In this document: one piece after another, positions 53,150 through 62,164 of the stretch | How positions within the stretch are numbered: position 1 is the first letter of the stretch | How the letters are laid out: each line of letters begins with the position of its first letter | Origin: JAAYCI01 sp964472465 | Lineage (GTDB): Bacteria; Bacillota; Clostridia; Oscillospirales; Ruminococcaceae | DNA length: 64,000 nucleotides | Assembly: GCA_964472465.1 (NCBI GenBank) | Contig: CAYYLW010000001.1 | Span: 25,149-89,148, forward strand | Reading direction: 5' to 3' | The notes under the pieces: model-generated | Seen by the model: the letters and a program-made list of their open reading frames with translations, nothing else | Told to the model about the DNA's origin: nothing | Database searches by the model: none | Position numbers and translations under genes: made by a program

Positions 53150-54001
53150 ATGCAAAAAAATTGCCTTGATACCGACCTGCACGGGAAAGTAGCCGTGGTG
53201 ACGGGGGCCGGCGGGGTACTGTGCTCGGCCTTTGCCAAAACCCTGGCGCGCGCCGGGGCCAAGGTGGCCCTGCTGGACATCAACCTGGAGGCGGCGCAGA
53301 AGGCCGCGGCGGAAATTGTGGCTGAGGGCGGCGTGGCGGAGGCCTTTGCCTGCAATGTGCTGAATAAAAACGCCTGTGCCGAGGTGGCGGGGCAAGTACT
53401 AAGCGCCTTGGGCCCCTGTGATATTTTGATTAATGGAGCGGGCGGCAACAGCCCCAAGGCCACCACCGATAAAGAGTATTACGAAGCGGGGGACATGGAC
53501 GCCGAGCTGAAGAGCTTTTTCAACCTGGACGCCGAGGGGGTTGGCTTTGTGTTTAACCTGAATTTCCTGGGCACCCTGCTGCCCACCCAGGCCTTTGCCG
53601 CGCAGATGCTGGGCCGGGAGGGCTGCAACATCTTGAATGTGTCCTCCATGAACGCCTTCACCCCTCTCACCAAAATTCCCGCTTACTCCGGCGCAAAGGC
53701 CGCCATTTCCAACTTTACCCAGTGGCTGGCCGTGCACTTTTCCAGGGAGGGCATCCGCGTGAATGCCCTTGCCCCCGGCTTTTTCTCCACCCGGCAGAAT
53801 GCTGCGCTTCTGTATAACCCAGACGGCAGCCCCACTGCCCGCACCGACAAAATTTTGGCCGCCACACCCATGGGCCGCTTCGGGCTGCCGGAAGAGTTGG
53901 ACGGCGCCCTGCTGTTTCTTCTAAACAACCAGGCGGCCTCCTTCATCACCGGCGTGGTTCTGCCAGTGGATGGCGGTTTTTCCTCCTATTCCGGTGTATA
54001 G
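53150..54001 (+). CDS. D-mannonate oxidoreductase, SDR type (fructuronate reductase)
   Basis: A 283-residue classical short-chain dehydrogenase: VAVVTGAGGVLCSAFA (cofactor site), INGAGGN, YSGAKAAI (catalytic YxxxK) and APGFFSTRQN. The inserted segment around residues 105-130 is characteristic of the Bacillus YjmF/UxuB type that reduces D-fructuronate to D-mannonate. This SDR replaces the long-chain UxuB of E. coli. Position between uxuA and eda supports the role. Confidence 0.93.
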   Translation: MQKNCLDTDLHGKVAVVTGAGGVLCSAFAKTLARAGAKVALLDINLEAAQKAAAEIVAEGGVAEAFACNVLNKNACAEVAGQVLSALGPCDILINGAGGNSPKATTDKEYYEAGDMDAELKSFFNLDAEGVGFVFNLNFLGTLLPTQAFAAQMLGREGCNILNVSSMNAFTPLTKIPAYSGAKAAISNFTQWLAVHFSREGIRVNALAPGFFSTRQNAALLYNPDGSPTARTDKILAATPMGRFGLPEELDGALLFLLNNQAASFITGVVLPVDGGFSSYSGV

Positions 54002-54070
54002 AACCCCGCCTGCTGCCGCCTACCAAAACCCGAAGGACCTGTGCACCCCGCTGTGAGAAAGGATTTTACC

Positions 54071-55033
54071 ATGAACGCTGTACTGGAACGTCTGGGTATG
54101 ACCGGCATCGTGCCGGTCATCAAGCTGGAGGAGGCCGAAAAGGCCCTGCCGCTGGCCAAGGCCCTGCACGAGGGCGGGCTGCCCGTGGCCGAGGTGACCT
54201 TCCGGGCCGCCGGGGCCGCCAAGGCCATTGCCGAAATTGCCGAAAAAATGCCCGAGGTACTGGTGGGGGCGGGCACCGTGCTAAGCCCCAGCCAGGCGGA
54301 CGAAGCCATTGCCGCAGGCGCACAGTTTGTGGTAAGCCCCGGCCTAAACCCCAAGGTGGTGGCCCGCTGCCTGGAGAAGGGCGTGCCGGTGGTGCCGGGC
54401 TGCTCCACCCCCTCCGACATGGAGGCCGCCATGGAGATGGGGCTGGACACGGTGAAGTTTTTCCCCGCTGAGCAGGCCGGCGGCCTGCCCTACCTAAAGG
54501 CGGTCAGCGGACCCTACCCCAAGCTGCGCTTCATTGCCACTGGGGGCATAGGCCCCCACAACCTCTGCGAATATCTAGCAGCCCCGCCCATCTTCGCCTG
54601 TGGTGGAAGCTGGATGGTGAAGGAGGAGAGCATCGCCACAGGTGACTTGGAATCCATCCGTGGCCTTTGCCGCACGGCGGTGGATACCATGTTGTCTTTC
54701 CGGCTGGCCCATCTGGGAGCCAACTGCCACAGCGAGGCGGAGGCCCAGGCCGCCGCTGCCCGATTTGCTGGGCTGTTTGGCCTTGCGCCCAAAAGCGGTA
54801 ACAGCTCAGTTTTTGCGGGGAAAGCGCTGGAATGCATGAAAATGCCCGGGCGAGGCACACAGGGGCACATCGCCATCAGCACCCCCTCTGTGGAGCGCGC
54901 GGCCTACCACCTCTCCCTGCGGGGCGCTGCCATAGACGAAAGCAGCCGCAAAACCGGCCCCAACGGCCAGACAACCGCCCTTTACCTGCAAGAGGAAGTG
55001 GCCGGGTTTGCCATCCACCTCATCAAAGCCTAG
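54071..55033 (+). CDS. eda: KDPG/KHG aldolase with C-terminal VOC-like domain, copy 2
   Basis: A 320-residue paralog of the gene at 38691. VAEVTFRAAGA, VGAGTVLSPSQ and LDTVKFFPAEQAGG (Schiff-base lysine) form the aldolase; from about 215 (HLGANCHSEAEAQ) the chain continues into the same VOC-like module. I chose the ATG at 54071 after AAAGGA, not the GTG 30 bases upstream. It completes the glucuronate route. kdgK follows after 14 bases. Confidence 0.95.
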   Translation: MNAVLERLGMTGIVPVIKLEEAEKALPLAKALHEGGLPVAEVTFRAAGAAKAIAEIAEKMPEVLVGAGTVLSPSQADEAIAAGAQFVVSPGLNPKVVARCLEKGVPVVPGCSTPSDMEAAMEMGLDTVKFFPAEQAGGLPYLKAVSGPYPKLRFIATGGIGPHNLCEYLAAPPIFACGGSWMVKEESIATGDLESIRGLCRTAVDTMLSFRLAHLGANCHSEAEAQAAAARFAGLFGLAPKSGNSSVFAGKALECMKMPGRGTQGHIAISTPSVERAAYHLSLRGAAIDESSRKTGPNGQTTALYLQEEVAGFAIHLIKA

Positions 55034-55047
55034 GGAGTGTGAGAAAC

Positions 55048-56073
55048 ATGCAAAAGAGAATTGTCACCTTTGGGGAGATTATGCTGCGCCTGGCGCCCCA
55101 GGGCTACACCCGCTTTGTACAGGCGGAGAGCTTTGGCTCCACCTATGGCGGCGGGGAGGCCAACGTGGCGGTAAGCCTGGCCAATTTTGGCATGGAGGCC
55201 GCTTTTGTCACAAAGCTGCCCGCACACGAAATTGGCCAAAGCGCGGTGAACAGCCTGCGCCGCTATGGAGTAGACACCCGCTTCATCGCCCGTGGGGGCC
55301 AGAGGGTAGGCATCTACTATCTGGAGAAGGGGGCCTCTCAGCGCCCCTCCAAGGTCATCTACGACCGCGCTGGTTCCTCCATTGCCACTGCCGGGTTGGG
55401 TGACTTCGACTGGGACGCCATCTTGGAAAACGCCTCCTGGTTTCATTTCACTGGCATTACCCCGGCGCTGGGCGAGGGCACGGCGGCGCTTTGTATGGCC
55501 GCCTGCCAGGCCGCAAAAAAACAAAACATCCCCATTTCCTGCGACCTGAATTACCGCAAAAACTTGTGGAGCCGTGAAAAGGCGCAGGAGGTAATGACCG
55601 AGCTGATGGAATATGTGGATGTGTGTATTGCGAACGAGGAGGACGCCGCAGACGTATTTAACATTCACGCCGGGGGTACCGATGTGACCGCCGGCCAGGT
55701 GAACCACGAGGCCTATGTGGATGTGGCAAAGCAGCTTCTGGCACGGTTCGGCTTTTTACAGGTGGCCATCACGTTGCGGCAGTCCCTCTCGGCGAATGAC
55801 AACAACTGGGCCGCCATGCTATACACCGGGGGCCAGGCCTTCTTCTCCAAAACCTACCCCATCCATATTGTGGATCGTGTGGGCGGTGGAGACAGCTTTG
55901 GCGCGGGCCTGATTTATGCCAGCCTCTGCGGCCATGCCCCACAGCAGGCCATTGAATTTGCGGTGGCGGCCAGTTGTCTGAAGCACAGCATTGAGGGTGA
56001 TTTTAACATGGTGACGATAGACGAGGTACAGAAGCTGGTCGCGGGGGACGCCTCAGGCCGGGTGCAGCGCTAG
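55048..56073 (+). CDS. kdgK: 2-keto-3-deoxygluconate kinase, copy 2
   Basis: A 341-residue PfkB-family kinase, the same length as copy 1. TFGEIMLRLAPQGYTRF, YGGGEANVAVSLA and DRVGGGDSFGAGLIYA are the substrate and catalytic segments. The reading frame is open further upstream inside eda, but the ATG at 55048 follows AGGGAGTG and fits the family start. Last gene of the glucuronate operon; no strong terminator is seen directly after it. Confidence 0.95.
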   Translation: MQKRIVTFGEIMLRLAPQGYTRFVQAESFGSTYGGGEANVAVSLANFGMEAAFVTKLPAHEIGQSAVNSLRRYGVDTRFIARGGQRVGIYYLEKGASQRPSKVIYDRAGSSIATAGLGDFDWDAILENASWFHFTGITPALGEGTAALCMAACQAAKKQNIPISCDLNYRKNLWSREKAQEVMTELMEYVDVCIANEEDAADVFNIHAGGTDVTAGQVNHEAYVDVAKQLLARFGFLQVAITLRQSLSANDNNWAAMLYTGGQAFFSKTYPIHIVDRVGGGDSFGAGLIYASLCGHAPQQAIEFAVAASCLKHSIEGDFNMVTIDEVQKLVAGDASGRVQR

Positions 56074-56404
56074 CACGTGAAGCCAGCCGTGCCCACTTTC
56101 GTCCTGTTGCTCAAACTGTAAAATGAGTGTGCAATCGGCCGGAATTATTTTTTCTAGAACGATGACGTCCGTATAGGTACCAATCAGCCACCCACGTATT
56201 AATAGCAATTCGCTTAATACAGGTAGAACCGTCTTCGATGCGTTCGTGTAATTACAGGAGATTGAATCAGCAACGACAAAACGGTGGTCACCATTGCTAA
56301 AACAATCGATGTTATTATGTATATATAACGTAGTTGGAAATGTTTATTTTCAAGGGTAAGAGCAGGGCTGCCGGGCGAAACCAGGGTCAACAGGTAGAGC
56401 ACAG
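56074..56404. other. Intergenic region with no recognised gene
   Basis: After kdgK copy 2 the base composition falls and no protein-like frame or RNA gene is recognised on either strand. This is the junction between the GC-richer catabolic island and the AT-richer element on the right. Confidence 0.5.
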
Positions 56405-56566
56405 GTAAATGCTATGAATCTGTTGCCTAGGCACTACATGAAGCAGGTGCATATGCCAGCGTGGTGAACCCAGGTCTCATCCATGATTTTGGAAACAATT
56501 CGTTACAGCGGAAAACCAGCAACAAGGAAGCTCTGAAAATTGTGAAGTTCTGGCTTGACATTTATT
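56405..56566 (+). pseudogene. Remnant of an IS110-family transposase
   Basis: One frame reads VVNPGLIHDFGNNSL, then KTSNKEALKIVKFWLD, closely resembling the conserved N-terminal DEDD-domain stretch of IS110-family transposases (NPxLIxDFGNNSLRKVK followed by DKADAxKIARYxLD). Just upstream, AMxS- and RHYM-like bits lie in other frames, showing small deletions and frameshifts. No start, no remainder of the transposase and no ends of an element are visible. It is a short decayed fragment. Confidence 0.65.
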
Positions 56567-56606
56567 TTGCAGACAGCCGCAGGAATTACCCTGCTGCTGT
56601 CTGCAA
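56567..56606 (-). terminator. Strong hairpin just after the VWA gene
   Basis: TTGCAGACAGC and GCTGTCTGCAA pair perfectly (11 base pairs), with a further five-base-pair inner stem and AATTAC loop. It begins eight bases after the VWA stop codon. The downstream minus-strand sequence is not T-rich, so it may be a stabilising or factor-dependent end. Confidence 0.55.
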
Positions 56607-56613
56607 TTGTTCT

Positions 56614-58752
56614 CTACAAATACATATTCTTTTTAATAATTTCAATAAGCTGCTCAGGCATATTGTTGAGGTGCGTAATATCTATGAAGTAACCATGAAA
56701 CTCAGCTTCTACCTGTTTTCGTTCTGAACCTATACCTGCGGCGGAAACACAAATCCTATTTTTCTTGGCGGCTTCTATTAAATTGCTAATAATGGTGCCT
56801 TCTTCTAATTCCCGATTATCACCACTTTGACCGTCAGTAATGACTATAAGTATCTTATAATCTGTGGGTATTTCTCTCAATCTGTTAATCATGTAGGTTA
56901 ATGCGGTAGCAGTTGGTGTGCCTCCTCTTGAGTGCATCCCGGTGATTCTATATCGATTTGCATCATCAACTTCATGCGGTTCAGCATATGAGAGTATAGA
57001 AGCACCAGAATCTATATTCGAGGTATATCCATTAATAATGTGCGGAATTTTCATTTCTCTACAGAAATTCTCCACAATAATACAGGCCATAACTGCGGAC
57101 TCGATGAGAGTACCAGTGGTTGAGCCACTTTCATCGACAAGCAACCCCACACCAAGCGTTTGGCATTCTGAAGGAATTTTATTTCGAGAAAAGTATTTAC
57201 CATCGTTATGTGGTATGGACATTACCTCAAGACGTTTTCCAAAAGGAAGATTTTTTAGTTTTCCTCCCTCTTTTTTATCTTTGAGTAGAGCCTTAATCCC
57301 GCGCTGTAAATCACGGCTAATGCCTAAGAAATTATCTTGTAGTCTCTCATATTCGGCCCGATTTGTCTCCGATACAGCCGCCGCACGTGTAACCGTTACA
57401 ACCGGAGCGTTACCAAGGATAATGTCCCCATAATCATAAGAGTTACCCGCTTGGTTTAAGTCTTCTGTTCGTTCTATTTCAACTTGTTCTTGCGCTGCGG
57501 CAGTTGCAATATCGTCCTTTAATTCATTGAGTTCTAAATCGGCGGCGTCTAAATCAGCGGCACCCTTGTTTGAGGCACCGCCACTGCTTGAGGTAGTGCC
57601 GTTACCCGTGTTATCTTGTTTGGCAGGTGCGTTTCTATTTTTGTTGTTGGCGGGGTTATTGAGGGCACTTGATTGACAATTTGGGTTGTCAGAAGAAGCG
57701 CCGCTCTGTTTTGCAACTATCTCTATAATAGATTGCATAATATCTGCCACATCAGGAGATAAGGAGCCACTATTCCCTTGTTGATTTGACTTATTGCGTC
57801 CAGAATTCTGTAAACTCTGCTGAAGTGCCTTTATGTCCGCATCCAGATAAGGAAAAAGAATGCAGAGGATTTCATTTACTCCACTTAGCCGCACTTGAGG
57901 GTCTCTCACCATTGCCACATCATCGAGAATATCTATAACGTCAAAGAGAACACCGGTTAGCTCTCCAGTGTAACCACCTAATTCGTATTCTCCAAATTTA
58001 GAATAATATAAAATCTGGCTTAGTAAGGCTTGAAACACAGTTCTCTCTACACTTTGAAGTGCTTCGTCAAGTGGCAAAAATGTTTCTATTAAAAGGGTGT
58101 TGATGGTGTTAAGACACTGTGATCCTCTAGCTGGACACATTTCTGCCAGTTCTCTTTCAATATAGCCGTCCTCAATAGCGTTATATATATAGTGTGCGCA
58201 AATACATATGACTTTCCGATATTCTTCGTCTGATACTAAGGCAAGACCCAGATTGATTCCTGTAGTTGAGGAAAGGCCGGTAGGATTAGTGGGAAACCAC
58301 ATCCCTTTCTGCATCTGAGAAATCCATGCAGAGTGTGTCGGGAAATCTGAAAAAAGTAGGTGTCCCATTTCGTGATAAAGAAGCCCTAATATCGCATAAT
58401 GCCTCTCTGCACGATTTAGAGAATTATCAAGTAAAGTGCATCCTGTGTTGACCATTACATTGAACTCGCCTTGTTGATTAGATTGTGCGGAAGCGGTTAA
58501 GGGGTCATTGGGTTCATAGATGCTCGATACACTCAAATTACTTATCATCTTCTTTTCAGTTTCAGAATCCACTCGAAATCCGAGCTCATTTAGGTGAAAT
58601 ACTGCACCAGTGAGAATATTTATCGCCTTTTTCTTCAAATAGCTCTGGTATAAATCTGCGCCAAACAGGTCGCGGTCTGTCATTCTCGTGTATATATCTG
58701 AAATTAGTTCATTCACGCGAGTATATATATCATTTCCTGTCATTGTCAGCAT
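56614..58752 (-). CDS. VWA-domain protein with N-terminal HExxH metallopeptidase-like domain (CobT-like)
   Basis: A 712-residue protein. Residues 1 to about 300 have YHEMGHLLFS (HExxH at 127-131) and a later NAIEDGYIE acidic segment, as in peptidase-like domains of CobT-type proteins. Residues about 310-420 are a low-complexity Gln/Asn/Ser/Gly linker. The C-terminal VWA domain (from about 530) has a complete MIDAS: DESGS at 540-544, RGGTPT near 610 and ITDGQSGD near 640. It is the partner of the AAA+ ATPase upstream. AAA+/VWA pairs remodel proteins or insert metals; the target here is unknown. It is clearly AT-richer than the uronate genes. Confidence 0.87.
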   Translation of the reverse strand: MLTMTGNDIYTRVNELISDIYTRMTDRDLFGADLYQSYLKKKAINILTGAVFHLNELGFRVDSETEKKMISNLSVSSIYEPNDPLTASAQSNQQGEFNVMVNTGCTLLDNSLNRAERHYAILGLLYHEMGHLLFSDFPTHSAWISQMQKGMWFPTNPTGLSSTTGINLGLALVSDEEYRKVICICAHYIYNAIEDGYIERELAEMCPARGSQCLNTINTLLIETFLPLDEALQSVERTVFQALLSQILYYSKFGEYELGGYTGELTGVLFDVIDILDDVAMVRDPQVRLSGVNEILCILFPYLDADIKALQQSLQNSGRNKSNQQGNSGSLSPDVADIMQSIIEIVAKQSGASSDNPNCQSSALNNPANNKNRNAPAKQDNTGNGTTSSSGGASNKGAADLDAADLELNELKDDIATAAAQEQVEIERTEDLNQAGNSYDYGDIILGNAPVVTVTRAAAVSETNRAEYERLQDNFLGISRDLQRGIKALLKDKKEGGKLKNLPFGKRLEVMSIPHNDGKYFSRNKIPSECQTLGVGLLVDESGSTTGTLIESAVMACIIVENFCREMKIPHIINGYTSNIDSGASILSYAEPHEVDDANRYRITGMHSRGGTPTATALTYMINRLREIPTDYKILIVITDGQSGDNRELEEGTIISNLIEAAKKNRICVSAAGIGSERKQVEAEFHGYFIDITHLNNMPEQLIEIIKKNMYL

Positions 58753-58816
58753 CCTTTCCTATGATGATATTCTTAACTAAATCACACGTTATATTTTGAC
58801 GGTATAGAATTGTACC

Positions 58817-58849
58817 TTCTATGCCGGAAAGCGGGTTTTAGGCATAGAA
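58817..58849. repeat. Inverted repeat upstream of the VWA gene
   Basis: TTCTATGCC and GGCATAGAA are nine-base inverted repeats around a 15-base loop, about 65 bases before the VWA start. Confidence 0.55.
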
Positions 58850-58851
58850 AA

Positions 58852-58904
58852 ATGAACACAAATCGTTGGCCCGCCATTTTGCGTGACACTCGATTTGTGT
58901 TCAT
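58852..58904. repeat. Second inverted repeat upstream of the VWA gene
   Basis: ATGAACACAAATCG and CGATTTGTGTTCAT are perfect 14-base inverted repeats around a 25-base loop. It directly adjoins the shorter repeat at 58817-58849. With the terminator at 58950-58985 these fill most of the 324-base gap 58753-59076. It may be an operator pair or a structured leader. Confidence 0.6.
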
Positions 58905-58949
58905 TTCTCTATAACTATAGTATCGTTACTATTCGGGGCGGAGCAAATG

Positions 58950-58985
58950 CAAAAAAAAAAGACTACAAGGTTTCCCTTGTAGTCT
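58950..58985 (-). terminator. Terminator of the AAA+ ATPase transcript
   Basis: AGACTACAAGG and its complement form an 11-base-pair stem with a short loop, followed on the minus strand by ten T residues. A textbook intrinsic terminator 90 bases after the end of the ATPase gene; it implies that the VWA gene has its own promoter. Confidence 0.85.
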
Positions 58986-59076
58986 AAACGTTAATCTGAT
59001 TAATATGAGTGAATGCTAAGAGAGGGAAGATGTCCGCTGCGGCCCAAAGAAAATATGGGTTTTGAAAGAAAGCTAT

Positions 59077-59403
59077 TTAGAACCTATCTTTGAGTTTCTC
59101 TTTCAATTCGGACAAAGCCTGACTATCAGTGGTCGCACCAGGCAATATCGTGAAATTTGCTGATAGTTCGGGGTCTTTTGTAATCATTGTACTTGAAACC
59201 CAGTCGGCGAGCTTACGAGGTCCAATGATACCATCATCAAGGCGTCGAGTCTTAGCAACGGCTTTTAGCTCTTTGTAGATTTTAAGAAATAATGGTAGGT
59301 CAATATAGGAGTGTTCGGATTTCTTATATCCTGTCATGGACTTGATACGCGCCATTAGTTCATTATCACTTGGCTCCGGTACATCAATGATAATCTGGTT
59401 TCT
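59077..59403 (-). CDS. AAA+ ATPase, 3' exon (after the group II intron)
   Basis: The last 108 codons of the AAA+ ATPase whose first 489 codons are at 62165-63631. It starts with RNQIIIDVPEPSDNELMARI, which continues the sensor-1/arginine region (NQAWQD followed by R, like the DRF segment of MoxR/CobS-type ATPases) in the same frame. The open frame extends upstream into the intron (MERRVPGNWHARRG...), but that part is domain V of the intron, not protein. The C-terminus ends KEKLKDRF. Without splicing the ATPase would be split and lack this lid region. Confidence 0.85.
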   Translation of the reverse strand, partial: RNQIIIDVPEPSDNELMARIKSMTGYKKSEHSYIDLPLFLKIYKELKAVAKTRRLDDGIIGPRKLADWVSSTMITKDPELSANFTILPGATTDSQALSELKEKLKDRF

Positions 59404-59453
59404 ATAGTGATAGGTAACGTTTTGTTTTGAAAGCTCTACGTTTTCCCCCACTC

Positions 59454-59489
59454 CACGCCGTGCATGCCAGTTTCCCGGCACACGGCGTT
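59454..59489 (-). ncRNA. Group II intron domain V
   Basis: On the minus strand ACGCCGTGT pairs with GCACGGCGT, interrupted by a two-base AT bulge, then GCC/GGC and a GAAA-type tetraloop. This is the catalytic domain V plan. The catalytic triad appears to be CGC rather than AGC, as in some intron classes. Confidence 0.75.
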
Positions 59490-59554
59490 CCATCATTCAA
59501 TAATCTAGTCTTTATCACAAGTTATTACATAAGAGGGTTTATTACATTGAGTCC

Positions 59555-61468
59555 CTAAGCTGTTGTGGTCTGTACGACCACGGGATTATTTCCTGCTCTC
59601 TCTCGAAGAGCATTTACTTTGTTGAGTTGTTCATCCGAAAGATTTAAAACGCTGAGGTAATGTCCAATTGTTTCCTGAGTGGTGGCATGGATGAGAATAT
59701 GCACATCTACGAGAATGAGCGTTAAGTTAGAGTAGTCATCTGTACCGTTCATCTCCCGTGGAAGAATGTGGTGACAGTGGATTTTCCCTGTGTCTTTAAA
59801 CGCCTTTCCTGTGATGGCGCATTTCCCATTTTGGCCACAGTAAAGAGCAATTCGGTTGTCTGCAAATTGAACGCTTCTGTCATACAAAGGCTGGCGCATA
59901 AGCTCCAACATTAGATGACGATTGACACCTAAATTTCTGTGGATTTCTTCTCTGCCCTCAGGAGTGTATTTTTGGACTGTTCTCTTTTTCCCCATCGGAT
60001 TCTTAGTTTGCACGTAGCCAATTGGCGCAATGGGACTACCAGCCATGTATCTTATCTGGCCTGATTTACCATATCGCTTCCTAACTACATTTTCTTTTCG
60101 GCATTCCGATTCGCGTTTAATCTTTTTTCCCAAACGGGCCTTAACAGACTTCCCTATGGGATAGGCAATTTTACGAAAATCTCTGCTCACATGGGTTGCC
60201 ATACAATAGTAATTATGAACACCCATAACAAAAGCATTCCATTTAAGTATAGCTTCTGCTTCATTAGTTAAGCCTTTGGGTTTTGCAATGGTTTTTATCT
60301 TCCCTTTGGCCTCAACAGCGATTCTCTTTAGGGCTTTGTCGCTTACGTGCGACTCTACCACATATTTCTTGCCTTTAGGATGAACCTTGATTTTGATACC
60401 AAGAAATTCGGAGTACTGCCTTTTCAGGTTTACGACTCTTGTTTTCTCCGGCGACACTTGAAGCCTAAGCCTTTCATTTAACCACTGGGTTACAGCAGCC
60501 ATCGTCCGGGTTGCAGCATCTTTCGTGCGACAGAAAATCCTGAAGTCGTCAGCATAGCGAACTATATACATTTCTTTGAGGTTGGTTTTTTTCATGGCTG
60601 TATAGCCATTGCTTTTAGCTACTCTACCGTCCGCCGCTGTCCACAATGAGTACTTGTAGGCAACGGGGTTCTCTTGCCATTGGCTTTCCACCCATCTATC
60701 CAACTCATTTAATACGATGTTGGCAAGGAGTGGAGAAAGGATACCACCTTGGGGCGTTCCTTTAACTGGAGTTTCCAGTGAACCGTCTGGCATTCGGATT
60801 TGAGCTTTCAGAATTTGCTTTATGATGTATATTAGTTTGCTGTCCCTGATTCCCAACGACCACATCTGCTTAACCAGTTTAGAATGGTTTACTTCGTCGA
60901 AGAATGACTTGATATCTACTTCAACAACGTAGTGGAGATTCGACCTTTGGGCCAGCCTTTCAGCATGAGCCACAGCGTTTTCACAGCTTCTGTTTGGACG
61001 AAAGCCATAGCTGTTGTCACTAAATCTCGCTTCGCAAATAGGTTCCAGAACTTGCAAAATGCATTGCTGCACTAGCCTGTCCCAGATACATGGGATACCT
61101 AAAGGCCGTGTGTTACCATTTGGCTTGGGGATTTCTTTTCTCCGTACCGCCCGTGGGCGGTAATTCTTGACGATGTTCCTAAGTTTTTCAACCAGCCGTA
61201 CGGGTGTGAGAATTTCCACATCCTTAATAGTTAGGCCGTCCACACCGGGCGTACAATTGCCATTATTACCCTTGATATTTCTATACGCTAGCAGTATATT
61301 TTCTCGGCTCAAGATTTGGTCCATGAGTTTATTGAAGGTTTTGCCCTCAAGACTGTCAGCATACAATTTATCGTAGGTGTCCTGCATGTCATAATATTCA
61401 GCGTGTCTTAGAACATCAGACTTTTTCAGCTTAGGTTTATTGCTTTTGCTCTTAGTAACCATAGGCAT
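59555..61468 (-). CDS. ltrA: Group II intron reverse transcriptase/maturase with HNH endonuclease
   Basis: About 637 residues. It has the group II RT fingers and palm (GNNGNCTPGVDGL, RPLGIPCIWDRLVQQ, VVEVDIKSFFDEVNH, GTPQGGILSPLLANI) with the YADD catalytic motif near residue 305. The maturase domain X follows, then a C-terminal HNH endonuclease with CAITGKAF and IHCHHILPREMNGTDDYSNL. I chose the ATG at 61468 after GAGG; a TTG directly before it is possible. The protein helps the intron fold, splice and retrohome. Complete, so the intron may still be active. Confidence 0.96.
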   Translation of the reverse strand: MPMVTKSKSNKPKLKKSDVLRHAEYYDMQDTYDKLYADSLEGKTFNKLMDQILSRENILLAYRNIKGNNGNCTPGVDGLTIKDVEILTPVRLVEKLRNIVKNYRPRAVRRKEIPKPNGNTRPLGIPCIWDRLVQQCILQVLEPICEARFSDNSYGFRPNRSCENAVAHAERLAQRSNLHYVVEVDIKSFFDEVNHSKLVKQMWSLGIRDSKLIYIIKQILKAQIRMPDGSLETPVKGTPQGGILSPLLANIVLNELDRWVESQWQENPVAYKYSLWTAADGRVAKSNGYTAMKKTNLKEMYIVRYADDFRIFCRTKDAATRTMAAVTQWLNERLRLQVSPEKTRVVNLKRQYSEFLGIKIKVHPKGKKYVVESHVSDKALKRIAVEAKGKIKTIAKPKGLTNEAEAILKWNAFVMGVHNYYCMATHVSRDFRKIAYPIGKSVKARLGKKIKRESECRKENVVRKRYGKSGQIRYMAGSPIAPIGYVQTKNPMGKKRTVQKYTPEGREEIHRNLGVNRHLMLELMRQPLYDRSVQFADNRIALYCGQNGKCAITGKAFKDTGKIHCHHILPREMNGTDDYSNLTLILVDVHILIHATTQETIGHYLSVLNLSDEQLNKVNALRERAGNNPVVVQTTTA

Positions 61469-62164
61469 CAATCCTCACATGGGTGAGATTTGACCTTTTG
61501 GTCATACCCGAAATCCTAACTGTTCACTTGTGATTTGATTTTTGATTATTGAATGACTGGTGGCTGTTGCTCCTGCCCTCATTACAAGGGCTATCTGCGC
61601 TCGTGCCACCGCTCTCGGCATCGCTTCAACTGCTTATATGTTTCGTCAGTTTATACCCCGAATGAGGGATATGCGATACCTTTCGACGTTCCGATAATCC
61701 TATCCATGCATATATACCCTTAGGTCGCTGCTCTGAGCCTGTTAGCTTGAGTACGCCTTTAACGTACTATGGTGTTTCATACAAGACAGTTTTACTCCAC
61801 CACACTAACCCCCGATAAAGGGGATAGGCATTTCTACCTACTCACTGGTTTAGACCCTTACATTCACAGCTTTGTCAGTCCCTTCGGACATACTAACCAT
61901 AGGTATTTTGTTGACCTCCGGCCTATAGGCAACACCACCCACCTCTGGGCAGCTTTCGTGCTGGCCTAATCTTTTCACCAGCAGACGGTTGCTCTCAGCC
62001 GACTTTACCGAGCTTCTGACCAAAATGGTTTCCCATGAAAGCCAGTCGGAGTTCAAGGAAGGCACTTCCGGGCGTTACCCCTTCATTTTACCTTTTGGAT
62101 TATCAGTTCTCCTAATCGTTCGATAGATTAGTGCCCAACCTTTTCAGTTGAGAACGTCTCGCAC

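Larger units (their letters stand above)
59404..62164 (-). mobile_element. Group II intron with LtrA-type protein
   Basis: A 2,761-base group II intron inserted in the AAA+ ATPase gene. The 5' end is GTGCG at 62164-62160, the standard start. The 3' end is CTATCACTAT at 59404, with a branch A seven bases before the end, and a domain V just upstream. An alternative end three bases earlier keeps the same frame. The 5' 690 bases (61472-62164) are RNA domains I-III; domain IV encodes the reverse transcriptase; domains V and VI follow it. Removing it joins exon codons without loss. Splicing competence is predicted, not shown. Confidence 0.88.

Noticed and set aside
59404..59496. ATG-started N-terminus for a separate 139-residue protein ending at 59077
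   Set aside because: This stretch is intron domain V and VI; coding similarity to the ATPase begins only at 59403.
61769..61969. Plus-strand open frame in the intron
   Set aside because: It lies in the structured RNA domains of the group II intron on the opposite strand and has no recognisable protein features.
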